From positions 1-47,845 of the forward strand of contig DATNOU010000098.1 in the NCBI GenBank assembly GCA_035601195.1: a stretch of 47,845 nt of DNA, written 5' to 3'. How positions within the stretch are numbered: the stretch's first letter is position 1; the number at the start of each line of letters is the position of its first letter. Shown here piece after piece: positions 40,535 through 47,845 of this stretch. Source of the stretch: JAIBJP01 sp035601195. Lineage in GTDB: Bacteria; Actinomycetota; Thermoleophilia; Gaiellales; Gaiellaceae. The notes beneath the pieces were generated by a model. The model was not told where the DNA came from. It made no database searches and saw only the letters and a list, made by a program, of their open reading frames with translations. The translations under genes were made by a program, and so were the position numbers.

Positions 40535-42352
40535 CTACTGGCGCCTGATTTCACACCTGATGAAGGTGTCTATACCGGCGCCGCCGACTCCAGTGTCGAA
40601 ACCGGCGCCACCGTCCAGCCGGTCATTGCCGCGGTTGCCAAACAGCCGGTCATTGCCGCGGTTGCCGAATAGCCGGTCATTGCCGCCGCCTCCGCGGAGG
40701 ACGTCGGCTCTGCCGCCGCCCCGGAGGATGTCGGCGCCGGTGCCCCCCCGGAGGATGTCGGCGCCGGTGCGGCCGCTGAGGACGTCCGCGCCGCCACCCC
40801 CGAGCAGGAGGTCGTTGCCACCGCGCCCTCTGAGGATGTCGTTCCCACCGAAGGCGCAGATGATGTCAGCGCCCGCCGTCCCGACAAGAGTCTCGGACCC
40901 GGAGGTGCCGACCACGTCGTTCCGCGGGTCCCCCTCGAAGCCGGGGCACTCCAACTTCATTACGAAGCCGTTCCGAAGGTCGTGGCGGAAGAAGCAGCCG
41001 TTGGAACACGAGTCGGCCGCCGTGATGATCCCGTCGCTGTTACGGTCGACGAGCCCGTTGTTTGCGAAGGCAGGCGTGGTCGCAAACCCACACGTCGCAG
41101 AGCTTCCGAGGATGTCAGCCTGGCCGATGATTCCGAAGTGGCAGTCCTCGGGGTCGATGATTCGTTGCCGTTGGAGTCCACCCGGCCGCGAATGGCGGAC
41201 CACGCGAAGTCGGAGTCGCCGATGTCGGGGTTGTCCGGATCGGCCGCGTTGAAGACGGTCGGTAGCAGTCCGTTGGCCACCTGGAACTCGCCGTCGATGA
41301 CGTCGATCGTGACGCCGTTGGCCGTGCCGTCGTACCCGACGAGCGTGCAGTTGTCGGCGCTGGTGATGACTCCGTCGCCGGCGGCGCCGTCGTTCGCCCC
41401 GCTCCAGGCGTCACAGTCGAGGAAGCCGTCGATGATGTTGGTATCCCCGTGGAAGGCGTTCGCATCGTCGCCGCCGGTGACGACTCCGTTGCCGTTGAGG
41501 TCGGCGCGTCCGCTGACGATCATCGGGGAGAAGCCTCCCGTGAATGCACCTGCAGGAGGAGCCGGGAAAGGCTGGCCGATCGCAGCCTGCACCACGCCGA
41601 AGGAAACGTTGTGGCGGAAGAAGCAGCGGGTGGAGCACGAGTCGGCTGCCGTGATGTTCCCGTCGCTGTTCCGGTCGACGAGCCCGTTGTTGGCCGCAGC
41701 GGGAGGGTTCGCGAACCCACACGGGTTCGTGTTCGCCTGGGTATTCCCGAGGATGTCATACCCGTCCGTGGGATCTCCGAGCCCGCCGTCGGTCGTCGTG
41801 CCGACGAGCCCGAAGTGGCAGTCGCCGGCGTTGATGGTCTCGTTGCCGCTGGAGTCCACCCGGCCGTTGATGGCGGACCAGGCGAAGTCGGAGGCGCCGA
41901 CGTCGGGATTGTCAGGATCACCGGCGTTGAAGACCGTGGGCAGCGGTCCCGTCAGGCCAGTCGAACACGCCGTTCGTGACAGCGATCGTGACACCGTCGG
42001 CCGTGCCGTCGTACCCGACCAGCGTGCAGTCGTCGGCGCCTGTGATGTCCCCGTCGCCGGCGGTGCCGGCGTTCTCCACTAGTAGCCAGGCGTCACAGTC
42101 GAGCAGGCCGTCGATGATGTCCGTATCGCCGTAGAAGTCATTCGAGTCGTCGCGGCCGGTGACCTGGTTGTCACCGTTGAGGTCGGCCCCGCCGTTGAAG
42201 ACGGTCGGAGAGAAACCTCCGTTGTAAGGCGCAGCCGCGGCGGGCCCCGCTAGAAAGAGCTGAACGCAGAACGCCATTAGAAAGAGCGCGCCCAGGACGG
42301 CTACGCGACGGCAGGCCGTTTGCGGACGCGAGGTCAAGCGGATCACACCCAT
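40535..42352 (-). pseudogene. Secreted calcium-binding mosaic protein (EF-hand-like repeats plus RTX), two frameshifts
   Basis: Three frames together encode one ~605-residue exported protein. It starts MGVIRLTSRPQTACRRVAVL with a signal peptide cleaved near AGPAAAA-PYN; AAAGGAG lies before the ATG. Two ~200-230-residue units follow (from 42220 and 41538), each with EF-hand/dockerin-like loops (ADLNGDNQVTGRDDSNDF, GDGDITGADDCT, DRNSDGNITAADSC) and paired cysteines. The C terminus (40909-40560) has RTX nonapeptides (GGNDRLFGNRGNDRLDGG). The frame shifts at an extra base in CCC 41948-41950 and a missing base near 41157-41163; these cancel. Comparing unit 1 with unit 2 fixes both sites. It is either a pseudogene or an intact gene with assembly errors. 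Confidence 0.85.
40560..40909 (-). repeat. RTX-type tandem repeats
   Basis: Tandem nine-residue motifs of GGxGxDxLx type, encoded by near-identical 27-base units. For example, AGCCGGTCATTGCCGCGGTT recurs in consecutive copies at about 40616-40690. The units bind calcium in secreted proteins of this class. This DNA is prone to recombination and to sequencing error. Confidence 0.85.
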
Positions 42353-42636
42353 ATCGGGCTCCTTTCGAGGTCGGCACCGCGCGCGGTGCCACCCGAACTC
42401 CATTGACTGTTGGGGCCTCGAAAGTGACCCCTTGACCCTCTAGAAGATCCCACCGATCTCTTTTCCCAGAAACGCGAAGGACTCGGACGCTATAACCGTT
42501 CGACGATGGAATCAATAGTCAATGGGTCGATGACAGATTCTTCCAGACTGCCCCCCGGAGCCCGGCTATTACTCGCGGGCCGCGTAAGGTACGAGAAGGT
42601 CGTTACGGAAGCCCGATACGAGGAGAGAATCCCGGC

Positions 42637-42813
42637 ATGGCCTACTGGAAGCTGCTCGCGCTCGCCTACAAGGCGCAGAGGGGCTGGAAGCGCATCCCGC
42701 CCGAGCAACGCAAGAAGATGGTTCAGGGAGCCGGAAAACACGCGCGAAAACACGGACCCGTGATCGCGAAGCGAATCGGCACCGCTCTGCAGCAGGCCCG
42801 AAAGGGGCGCTAG
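42637..42813 (+). CDS. Small basic protein (58 aa) before the site-2 protease
   Basis: A 58-residue, strongly basic protein (MAYWKLLALAYKAQRGWKRI, then PEQRKKMVQGAGKHARKH). The ATG has GAGGAGAG upstream. It ends three bases before the protease GTG, so the two are coupled. Lys/Arg-rich small proteins of this sort are common upstream of other genes in actinobacteria. Function unknown. The 230 bases to its left, shared with the calcium-binding gene, form the divergent promoter region. Confidence 0.65.
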   Translation: MAYWKLLALAYKAQRGWKRIPPEQRKKMVQGAGKHARKHGPVIAKRIGTALQQARKGR

Positions 42814-42816
42814 CGG

Positions 42817-43947
42817 GTGCGGGACAGCCTGACGCTGGGGAGTATCGCCGGCGTCCGCTTCGGGGTGAACTGGAGCTGGCTCGTCGTCTTCGCCCTCATC
42901 GTCTGGACGCTGGCGACTGGGATCTTCCCCGAAACGAACCCAGGGCTCTCCGACGGCACCTACGTCGCGATGGCGATCGTCGCCGCGTTCCTCTTCTTCG
43001 GGTCGTTGCTCGCCCACGAGCTCGGGCACGCGCTGCAGGCTCGCCGGGAGGGGATGGAGATCGACGGGATCACGCTCTGGCTCTTCGGCGGCGTCGCCAA
43101 GTTCAAGGGCATGTTCCCGAGCGCCGGCGCGGAGTTCCGGATCGCCATCGCCGGGCCGCTCGTGTCGCTCGTACTCGGACTCGCGTTCGCGCTGATCGCC
43201 TGGGGCCTGAGCTTGCCCGCGGCCGTCGACGGCGTCGCCTTCTGGCTCGGGTACATCAACCTCACCTTGCTCGTCTTCAACCTCCTCCCCGCCCTCCCGC
43301 TGGACGGCGGGCGCATCTTCCGCTCAGCGCTCTGGGCCGTGAAGGGCGACTTCGCCTGGGCCACCCACATCGGAGCGGCGGTCGGCCGCGGCTTCGGCTA
43401 CCTCTTCATCGCGGGTGGGGTAGCCCTGCTGATCTTCCAGGGAGCCTTCAGCGGCGCGTGGCTCGCGTTCATCGGCTGGTTTCTCCTCCAGGCGGCGAGC
43501 GCCGAGGATCGCTTCCTGCTCGCGCGGCAGGCGCTGCGCGGCCTGCGCGTCAGGGATCTCGTCGTGCGCGAGCCGGTGACTGCCCGGCCGGACCTGACCA
43601 TCGCCGAGTTCATGGACGACATCGTCTGGAAGAGCCGCCACACCACGTACCCGGTCACGGACAACGGGCATGCGCTCGGCCTGCTCCCGTTCCGCTGTAT
43701 CGCCGAGGTGCCGCGGAGCGAGTGGGAGACGCGCAAGGTGCGGGACTGCATGGTCCCGGCCGACAAGGTACCGGTCGTCTCCGAGGACGACGAGCTGATT
43801 GACGCCGTCGCCGAGCTCTCCGAAAGCGACATTCACCGGGCGCTCGTCGTGGACGGAGACCGCTTCGTCGGCCTCCTGTCTGCGACGGATGTCGCGCGGG
43901 CGCTCGAGGTCCGCCGTGCCGGCGGGAGGGTCGCTTTTCGTACTTAG
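42817..43947 (+). CDS. Site-2-type zinc metalloprotease with CBS domains (M50 family)
   Basis: A 376-residue M50 protease, GTG start. Zinc-binding motif HELGH lies near residue 67 (LLAHELGHALQARREGMEID), and the second motif is NLLPALPLDGGRIFRSALW. About six membrane helices are seen. The C-terminal ~130 residues hold two CBS domains (VREPVTARPDLTIAEFMDDI; VPADKVPVVSEDDELIDAVA), which often sense adenine nucleotides. It cleaves substrates within the membrane; the substrate is unknown. Its stop codon lies one base from the convergent tRNA-His, which probably also serves as its end. Confidence 0.92.
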   Translation: MRDSLTLGSIAGVRFGVNWSWLVVFALIVWTLATGIFPETNPGLSDGTYVAMAIVAAFLFFGSLLAHELGHALQARREGMEIDGITLWLFGGVAKFKGMFPSAGAEFRIAIAGPLVSLVLGLAFALIAWGLSLPAAVDGVAFWLGYINLTLLVFNLLPALPLDGGRIFRSALWAVKGDFAWATHIGAAVGRGFGYLFIAGGVALLIFQGAFSGAWLAFIGWFLLQAASAEDRFLLARQALRGLRVRDLVVREPVTARPDLTIAEFMDDIVWKSRHTTYPVTDNGHALGLLPFRCIAEVPRSEWETRKVRDCMVPADKVPVVSEDDELIDAVAELSESDIHRALVVDGDRFVGLLSATDVARALEVRRAGGRVAFRT

Positions 43948-43948
43948 G

Positions 43949-44021
43949 GGTGGCCGACGGGACTCGAACCCGCGACTTCCGGGACCACAACCCGGGGCTC
44001 TACCAACTGAGCTACGACCAC
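43949..44021 (-). tRNA. tRNA-His(GTG)
   Basis: A 73-base tRNA. Acceptor GTGGTCG pairs with CGGCCAC, discriminator C73. Anticodon stem CCGGG/CCCGG encloses TTGTGGT (anticodon GTG). A genome-encoded G at 44022 provides the G-1 needed by HisRS. CCA is not encoded. It is antisense to and adjacent to the protease stop. Confidence 0.96.
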
Positions 44022-44065
44022 CGCGCAAGGAGAAGTGTAGCCCGGGTGCTAGCTTGCGCTCGCAT

Positions 44066-44138
44066 GCGCCTGTAGCTCAGTGGACAGAGCAGCGGACTTC
44101 TAATCCGCGGGTCGCAGGTTCGAATCCTGCCAGGCGCA
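44066..44138 (+). tRNA. tRNA-Arg(TCT)
   Basis: A 73-base tRNA. Acceptor GCGCCTG pairs with CAGGCGC. Anticodon stem GCGGA/TCCGC encloses CTTCTAA (anticodon TCT, AGA codons). The T-arm is GCAGG-TTCGAAT-CCTGC and the discriminator A. CCA is not encoded. It is divergent from tRNA-His, 44 bases away. Confidence 0.96.
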
Positions 44139-44143
44139 TTAGG

Positions 44144-44167
44144 AAAACCCGCGGAAACGGGGGTTTT
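44144..44167 (+). terminator. Terminator after tRNA-Arg(TCT)
   Basis: AAAACCC-GCGGAAACGG-GGGTTTT forms a hairpin ending in TTTTCGTTG six bases after the tRNA. It is a plausible intrinsic terminator. The next 140 bases (44168-44309) show no gene. Confidence 0.65.
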
Positions 44168-44309
44168 CGTTGTCAGGGAGGACGGCACCGAGGGCCGCGT
44201 GGCAACCGAGGGGGCAACTACCCGCCGAGCCACTCCATCTCGATGCCCTCAGCCGTGATCGTTCATCGGCGCCGGTCCCGCCGGCTCGACCTCCGCCTTG
44301 CGTCCTCCT

Positions 44310-44822
44310 TCAGCGCCGCGCAGCTCGCAGCGCATCGAGGGTGGCGCCCGCGAAGGCCGCGAGCTCGCGGATGCGGTCTTCGTCCTCAGCGGTGAAGTCG
44401 GCTCCGCCCGACTTGTCGGAGAGCTGGAGCAGCCCGTAGTTGCGCCCGTCCTCGCCACAGACGGCAGTGGCCAGCCAGCCCCGCAGCGGCGGGTGCTGGG
44501 CGGCCTGGTCGCCGAATCCCGCCCAGTCCGGATGAGCCTCCACCTCTTCCTGAGTCAGGCGCACCACCTGACCCGGCTCGAGCCGAATGCCGTGTAGCCC
44601 GAGACCGCGAGGGTCGACACGGTAGTCGCGCCAGCGGGCGTAGCGCTCGCTCAGGTTGAAGAACTTGCGGCCCGCGTGTCCGTCGCCGTCAAGGTCGACC
44701 TTCAGGGCGGCCTGCTCGGCGCCGGCGAGGGCTCGGGCGAGGCCGCAGGTGCGGTGCAAGAGATCGTCGAGGCGGGCGGCGAGCTCGGGGTCGTCAGCGA
44801 CCTCGGGCGCGATCTCGGTGCC
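44310..44822 (-). pseudogene. GAF-domain sensor protein, 5' end missing
   Basis: About 171 codons encode a GAF-like domain (ARALAGAEQAALKVDLDGDG, RKFFNLSERYARWRDYRVDP, LRGWLATAVCGEDGRNYGLL, DFTAEDEDRIRELAAFAGAT). The frame has no ATG or GTG start before the domain, and the upstream extension is antisense to the LtrA fragment, so the N terminus looks lost at ~44822. A TTG at 44759 might give a shorter product. It is annotated as a truncated sensor; the original output domain, if any, is gone. Confidence 0.6.
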
Positions 44823-45049
44823 TACAGCTCGCGCACATCGCGTTCCTCTTCCGAACGACCGGTCGGGTCTTCCGCCGTCGGACCGTCGGAGCGGCCGGGT
44901 TGCTCGCCCTGGTTCCGGCTGCGGTGGCGATCCCGGCGCTTGCGGCGCTCGCCCTCGTGAGCGCCGTGTGCTCGCTCGTGGTGACGTACGAGGTGATCCG
45001 CTATCGCGCGGCCCGGGTCCGGGTCCGGCACCCTGAGCTCGCGGGATGA
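44822..45049 (+). pseudogene. Fragment of an LtrA-family membrane protein
   Basis: 75 codons read LQLAHIAFLFRTTGRVFRRR, then two hydrophobic helices (AAGLLALVPAAVAIPALAAL, ALVSAVCSLVVTYEVIRYR) and end HPELAG-stop. This is the C-terminal end of low-temperature requirement protein A. The first ~300 residues of the family are absent and no start codon is present, so it is a remnant. It meets the truncated GAF gene head to head at 44822. Confidence 0.65.
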
Positions 45050-45073
45050 CGAGCGGCGGCCGGGGTCTCCTCG

Positions 45074-45445
45074 CTATCGCGGCACGAGCTTGATCGTCGC
45101 GGCGCGCGCTTCCGGGCCGACCATCGGATCGACGTAGGTGGCGTCGTAGCGGTCGTACTTCGCGCGGTACGCGGCGTCGATCTCGTCGTTGACGTCTTCG
45201 ACTTCCGCGAACACGACGTCCTTGTCGACCCCGCCCGCACGGATGTGGCCTTCGTGCCGATCCTGGCTGCCGCGGAACCACGCGGAGGTGCGCCCGCGCC
45301 AGGATCGAACGTAGAGGTCGTCGCCGTGGCGGACGACCCAGATCGTCACCGGCTTCCGCAGCGTCTCGTCGCGCTTCGCGGATGCGAGCTCCAGCTCGTC
45401 TGCCGCTGCGATCTTGTCGAGCTCATCGCTCGTCCAGGCGGCCAT
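45074..45445 (-). CDS. DUF2255 family protein
   Basis: A 123-residue soluble protein matching DUF2255: WTSDELDKIAAADELELASA, TIWVVRHGDDLYVRSWRGR, WFRGSQDRHEGHIRAGGV and DAAYRAKYDRY. The fold is a nitroreductase-like flavin/F420-type barrel in related proteins, but biochemical role is unknown. Its ATG overlaps the dehydrogenase stop (ATGA), so it is the last gene of the cupin-dehydrogenase-DUF2255 operon. Confidence 0.88.
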   Translation of the reverse strand: MAAWTSDELDKIAAADELELASAKRDETLRKPVTIWVVRHGDDLYVRSWRGRTSAWFRGSQDRHEGHIRAGGVDKDVVFAEVEDVNDEIDAAYRAKYDRYDATYVDPMVGPEARAATIKLVPR

Positions 45446-46479
45446 CAGAGCTCCACCATAACCTTGATCGCTTCCCGTTCGTTCATCGCCCTGTACCCGT
45501 CGGGTACGTCGTCCAGGCGGCCGATCCGGTCGAACACGCGGCCGGGCTCGATCCTGCCCTCGAGAACGTCAGGCAGCAGCTCCTCGATATAGGCGCGGGC
45601 CGGAGCAGGCCCGCCGCTCACGGTGACGTTGTCGAAAAACGTCGTCTGACCTTCCGGAATCGAGTCCTCCTGGGGAACGCCGACCCGTCCGACGGCTCCG
45701 CCCGGACGGACAATCCTCAGCGCCGTCACCGTGGCCTGCTCGAGGCCGACGCACTCGAGGACCGAGTGGGCGCCGAAGCCGTCGGTGAACTCGCGCACAC
45801 GCTCGACCGCCTCGTCGCCTCGCTCGCTGACGACGTCTGTTGCGCCGAAGTCTCTCGCCAGTGCGATCCGGTCGGGGTGATGGCCAAGGAGGATGATCCG
45901 CTCAGCGCCGAGGCGTCGGGCGGCGATCACGCCGCACAAGCCGACAGCGCCGTCGCCGACGACGGCCACGGTCTTGCCGGGACCCACCTCGGCGCTGACG
46001 GCCGCATGGTGGCCTGTCGCCATCACGTCCGAGAGCGTGAGTAGCGACGGCATCATCGCGTCGTCTTCGTCGACCGGCAAGACGACGAGCGTTCCGTCTG
46101 CTTGGGGGACCCGTACCGCCTCGCCCTGCCCGCCGTCGACTCCATCCCAGCCATACCGTCCTCCGTGGAGACATGACGTGTGCAGCCCTTCCTGGCAGAA
46201 GGCGCACGTGCCGTCGGACCAGACGAACGGTGTAACGACCATGTCGCCGGCATCGAGCGTGCGGACGTCGGGGCCGACGGCCTCGACGATGCCGACGAAC
46301 TCGTGCCCCATACGGCGGCCGGTCTCGTCGTGCTCCATCGACTTGTACGGCCAGAGATCGCTGCCGCAGATCGCGGCGCGGGTGACAGTGACAAGGGCGT
46401 CGGTCGGCTCGATGAGGTGTGCGTCGGGGACGGTCTCGACGCGGACGTCGCCGGCGCCGTACATCACAGTCGCGCGCAT
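45445..46479 (-). CDS. Zinc-dependent alcohol dehydrogenase family (MDR) oxidoreductase
   Basis: A 344-residue medium-chain dehydrogenase. Catalytic zinc ligands lie in AAICGSDLWPY (Cys) and MGHEFVGIVEAVG (His-Glu). Structural cysteines are in CAFCQEGLHTSC, and the Rossmann motif is VAVVGDGAVGLCGV. NAD(P) preference was not assigned. The start is ATG, with GGAGGT overlapping the cupin stop. Substrate unknown; operon context with a cupin and DUF2255 suggests oxidative modification of a small molecule. Confidence 0.93.
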   Translation of the reverse strand: MRATVMYGAGDVRVETVPDAHLIEPTDALVTVTRAAICGSDLWPYKSMEHDETGRRMGHEFVGIVEAVGPDVRTLDAGDMVVTPFVWSDGTCAFCQEGLHTSCLHGGRYGWDGVDGGQGEAVRVPQADGTLVVLPVDEDDAMMPSLLTLSDVMATGHHAAVSAEVGPGKTVAVVGDGAVGLCGVIAARRLGAERIILLGHHPDRIALARDFGATDVVSERGDEAVERVREFTDGFGAHSVLECVGLEQATVTALRIVRPGGAVGRVGVPQEDSIPEGQTTFFDNVTVSGGPAPARAYIEELLPDVLEGRIEPGRVFDRIGRLDDVPDGYRAMNEREAIKVMVEL

Positions 46480-46482
46480 CAG

Positions 46483-46902
46483 TTACCTCCCGTCGGTGCT
46501 GTCCGTCGCCGCCCCGTACTCCTGGTCGGTCACGTGATCGCCCCATATCGCGGGGTTGCCTTCGTCATCGACCTCGAGCATCGCGAGGTGGGTCATGAAG
46601 CGGTCCGGCGCCGCGCCGTGCCAGTGGTCCTCGTTCGGCTCGAAGAAGACGCGGTCGCCGGGGCGGATCAACTCGATCGGACCGCCGCGCCGCTGACACA
46701 GGCCGACGCCTTCGGTGACCCAGATCGTCTGGCCGTTCGGGTGGGTGTGCCAGGCGGTGCGCGCGCCCGGCGTGAAGTGGACGCTACTTGCGCTCAAGCG
46801 CGACCCGTTCGACGGCGCAGCGACCGTGTCGATGTAGACCGCGCCGGTGAACCACTCGCTCGGCCCCGGCCGGGTCTCGGTGGTGTTCCTGGTGATCTGC
46901 AT
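46483..46902 (-). CDS. Cupin-domain protein
   Basis: A 139-residue single-domain cupin, start at MQITRNTTETRPGPSEWFTG; a longer open frame upstream looks non-coding. Motif 1 is PGARTAWHTHPNGQTIWVTE (metal-binding His-x-His and Glu-like region) and motif 2 is PGDRVFFEPNEDHWHGAAP. Cupins include small dioxygenases and isomerases, such as carboxymuconolactone-decarboxylase-associated proteins; the reaction cannot be read. First gene of the operon with the dehydrogenase and DUF2255. The 235 bases to its right hold no gene except a GGGGTC palindrome. Confidence 0.9.
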   Translation of the reverse strand: MQITRNTTETRPGPSEWFTGAVYIDTVAAPSNGSRLSASSVHFTPGARTAWHTHPNGQTIWVTEGVGLCQRRGGPIELIRPGDRVFFEPNEDHWHGAAPDRFMTHLAMLEVDDEGNPAIWGDHVTDQEYGAATDSTDGR

Positions 46903-47098
46903 AGGTGTCTCCTGGTGATGTCGGTCGGTGGGCCGGTTCGCGCCTGGGCGGCCATCTGCGGGCGGGCGCGCAGTTCGCCGCGCTCGCGTCTTTGCTCTCC
47001 TGACGTGTCGCCGAGAAGATACGCCCTGAATCAACCCGCGACCCGGTGAGCGCCTAGAGGTCAGCGCCCGGCTGCCCAGGAGTGTCTCTATGGGGCCC

Positions 47099-47117
47099 GG
47101 AGGGGTCTGACCCCTCC
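47099..47117. repeat. Orphan GGGGTC-T-GACCCC palindrome
   Basis: GGAGGGGTC-T-GACCCCTCC is a perfect 19-base palindrome with the same GGGGTCNGACCCC core as the two RAYT palindromes 24 kb away, but with no transposase gene next to it. Confidence 0.75.
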
Positions 47118-47137
47118 CGCTACCAAGACCGGCGCGC

Positions 47138-47560
47138 CTACCCGATGGCGCCGGTGACCTTGAAGTTCCTGCTGACGAAGACGTGGTGCGGCCAACTGAT
47201 CTTGATCATGTGGACTGGGTACGAGCCGTCGTTCAGCTTCAGCACACGGTTGACGGTGCCGCCCGGGTACTTGGCGAGCGCGGCGGCCTTGGCCTCGTTC
47301 GCCGCCGCTCCGGTGATGATCGTTCCTGTCCCGGGACGCCAGTTCTGCGGGACCTGACCGACGATTCGCTGGGTCTGGCCCGGTTGCGCCACCGTCGCCG
47401 CGTTCGCCGTGCCTGACGCGCCGTTGCTGGAAGCCGGGTTGACGATCGTGTAGGCACCGATCGCGACCCCGATGGCCGCGGTGCCGATGCGATGGACCTG
47501 GTGAGCTTTCGGGAAAACATCGAGAGACTCCATGGACGATTGGTTGATGGTCGATCCCAT
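47138..47560 (-). CDS. Exported PepSY-like protein
   Basis: A ~140-residue protein. The start is uncertain: ATG at 47560 (MGSTINQSSMESLDV) or 47533 (MESLDVFPKAHQV). One membrane helix (IGTAAIGVAIGAYTIV) follows, then a Ser/Asn/Ala linker and a PepSY-like domain (NEAKAAALAKYPGGTVNRVL, NDGSYPVHMIKISWPHHVFV, ending FKVTGAIG). PepSY domains often inhibit or assist proteases. It appears membrane-anchored facing outside. A longer frame to 47785 lacks coding character. Bases 47561-47845 hold no other supported gene. Confidence 0.68.
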   Translation of the reverse strand: MGSTINQSSMESLDVFPKAHQVHRIGTAAIGVAIGAYTIVNPASSNGASGTANAATVAQPGQTQRIVGQVPQNWRPGTGTIITGAAANEAKAAALAKYPGGTVNRVLKLNDGSYPVHMIKISWPHHVFVSRNFKVTGAIG

Positions 47561-47845
47561 ATGCGACGAGGCGGTAAGAAGAACCTGTGATCGATCTAAG
47601 AGGCTCGTATGAATGTGCGCCTGGGCGATGCCGCGTCGTGGCGCGCGAGCGGGCCTACCGCGCACGGCGCCAATACTTGGCTCCCGCGCCTCAGTAGCAC
47701 AGACCAAGAGGCCAGAGCGTCGCAGACGCGACCGGAGGAACGGCCTCAGCGCCAGATGGTGGACCTCTAACGCCCCGCCCGACACCTCGCGAGGCCGCCG
47801 CCCACCGGCCGGGTGAGATGCTTCAATCGACCGGCCGGTAAGCCG

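Noticed and set aside
40600..40800. CRISPR-like repeats
   Set aside because: The regular repeats are 27-base units encoding RTX motifs in frame; there are no unique spacers and no cas genes.
44139..44300. Integrase remnant after tRNA-Arg(TCT)
   Set aside because: A short frame here looked like an integrase end, but it mostly reads antisense through tRNA sequence and has no recombinase motif.

Overview
The window is a GC-rich, gene-dense bacterial chromosome segment with many GTG/TTG starts and stop-start overlaps. Gene order (rng-rplU-rpmA-obg-nadD-rsfS; mreBCD-mrdA-rodA; tig-clpP-clpX) and the accessory families (DUF2652, AMIN-like lipoprotein, DUF697, DUF2255) suggest an actinomycetote, most likely a Thermoleophilia (Gaiellales/Solirubrobacterales-like) genome. 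That placement is inference from gene content; no 16S gene is present.

Bases 1-37,000 are mostly core housekeeping on the minus strand. They hold competence genes (comEC partial, comEA), a MarP-like membrane serine protease and leuS with an apparent terminator-type leader. A small plus-strand block follows (plsC, metallophosphoesterase, DUF1385, AraC, VOC). Next come tRNA-Ala fused in frame to a homing-endonuclease-like gene, the rsfS/nadD/obg/rpmA/rplU/rng ribosome block, and the cell-shape operon (mreBCD, mrdA, rodA). A REP-type transposase (RAYT) sits between mreB and maf. After it are maf, a methyltransferase, ndk, folC, valS, a response regulator, a TPR-cyclase, a DUF2652 protein, the tig-clpP-clpX proteolysis operon, a lipoprotein and tRNA-Leu.

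From about 38.1 kb the region becomes accessory and partly degraded. A 1.8-kb island of lower GC is bounded by a perfect 49-bp repeat of the 3' end of a YihY-family gene and lies just upstream of tRNA-Arg(TCG). Beyond it are a small inverted-repeat element, a large secreted calcium-binding protein gene (two EF-hand-like repeat units plus RTX repeats) broken by two compensating frameshifts, a site-2 protease with CBS domains, tRNA-His and tRNA-Arg(TCT), and two truncated genes (GAF, LtrA) abutting at one junction. The window ends with a cupin/zinc-dehydrogenase/DUF2255 operon and a PepSY-like exported protein.

The most unusual observation is that two chromosomal genes, maf and yihY, have their 3' ends duplicated around inserted DNA. 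At maf the RAYT and perfect GGGGTC-A-GACCCC palindromes separate two mostly synonymously diverged copies of the gene tail. Other points of interest are a nuclease ORF with no stop codon until after the downstream tRNA-Ala, and the calcium-binding mosaic protein.
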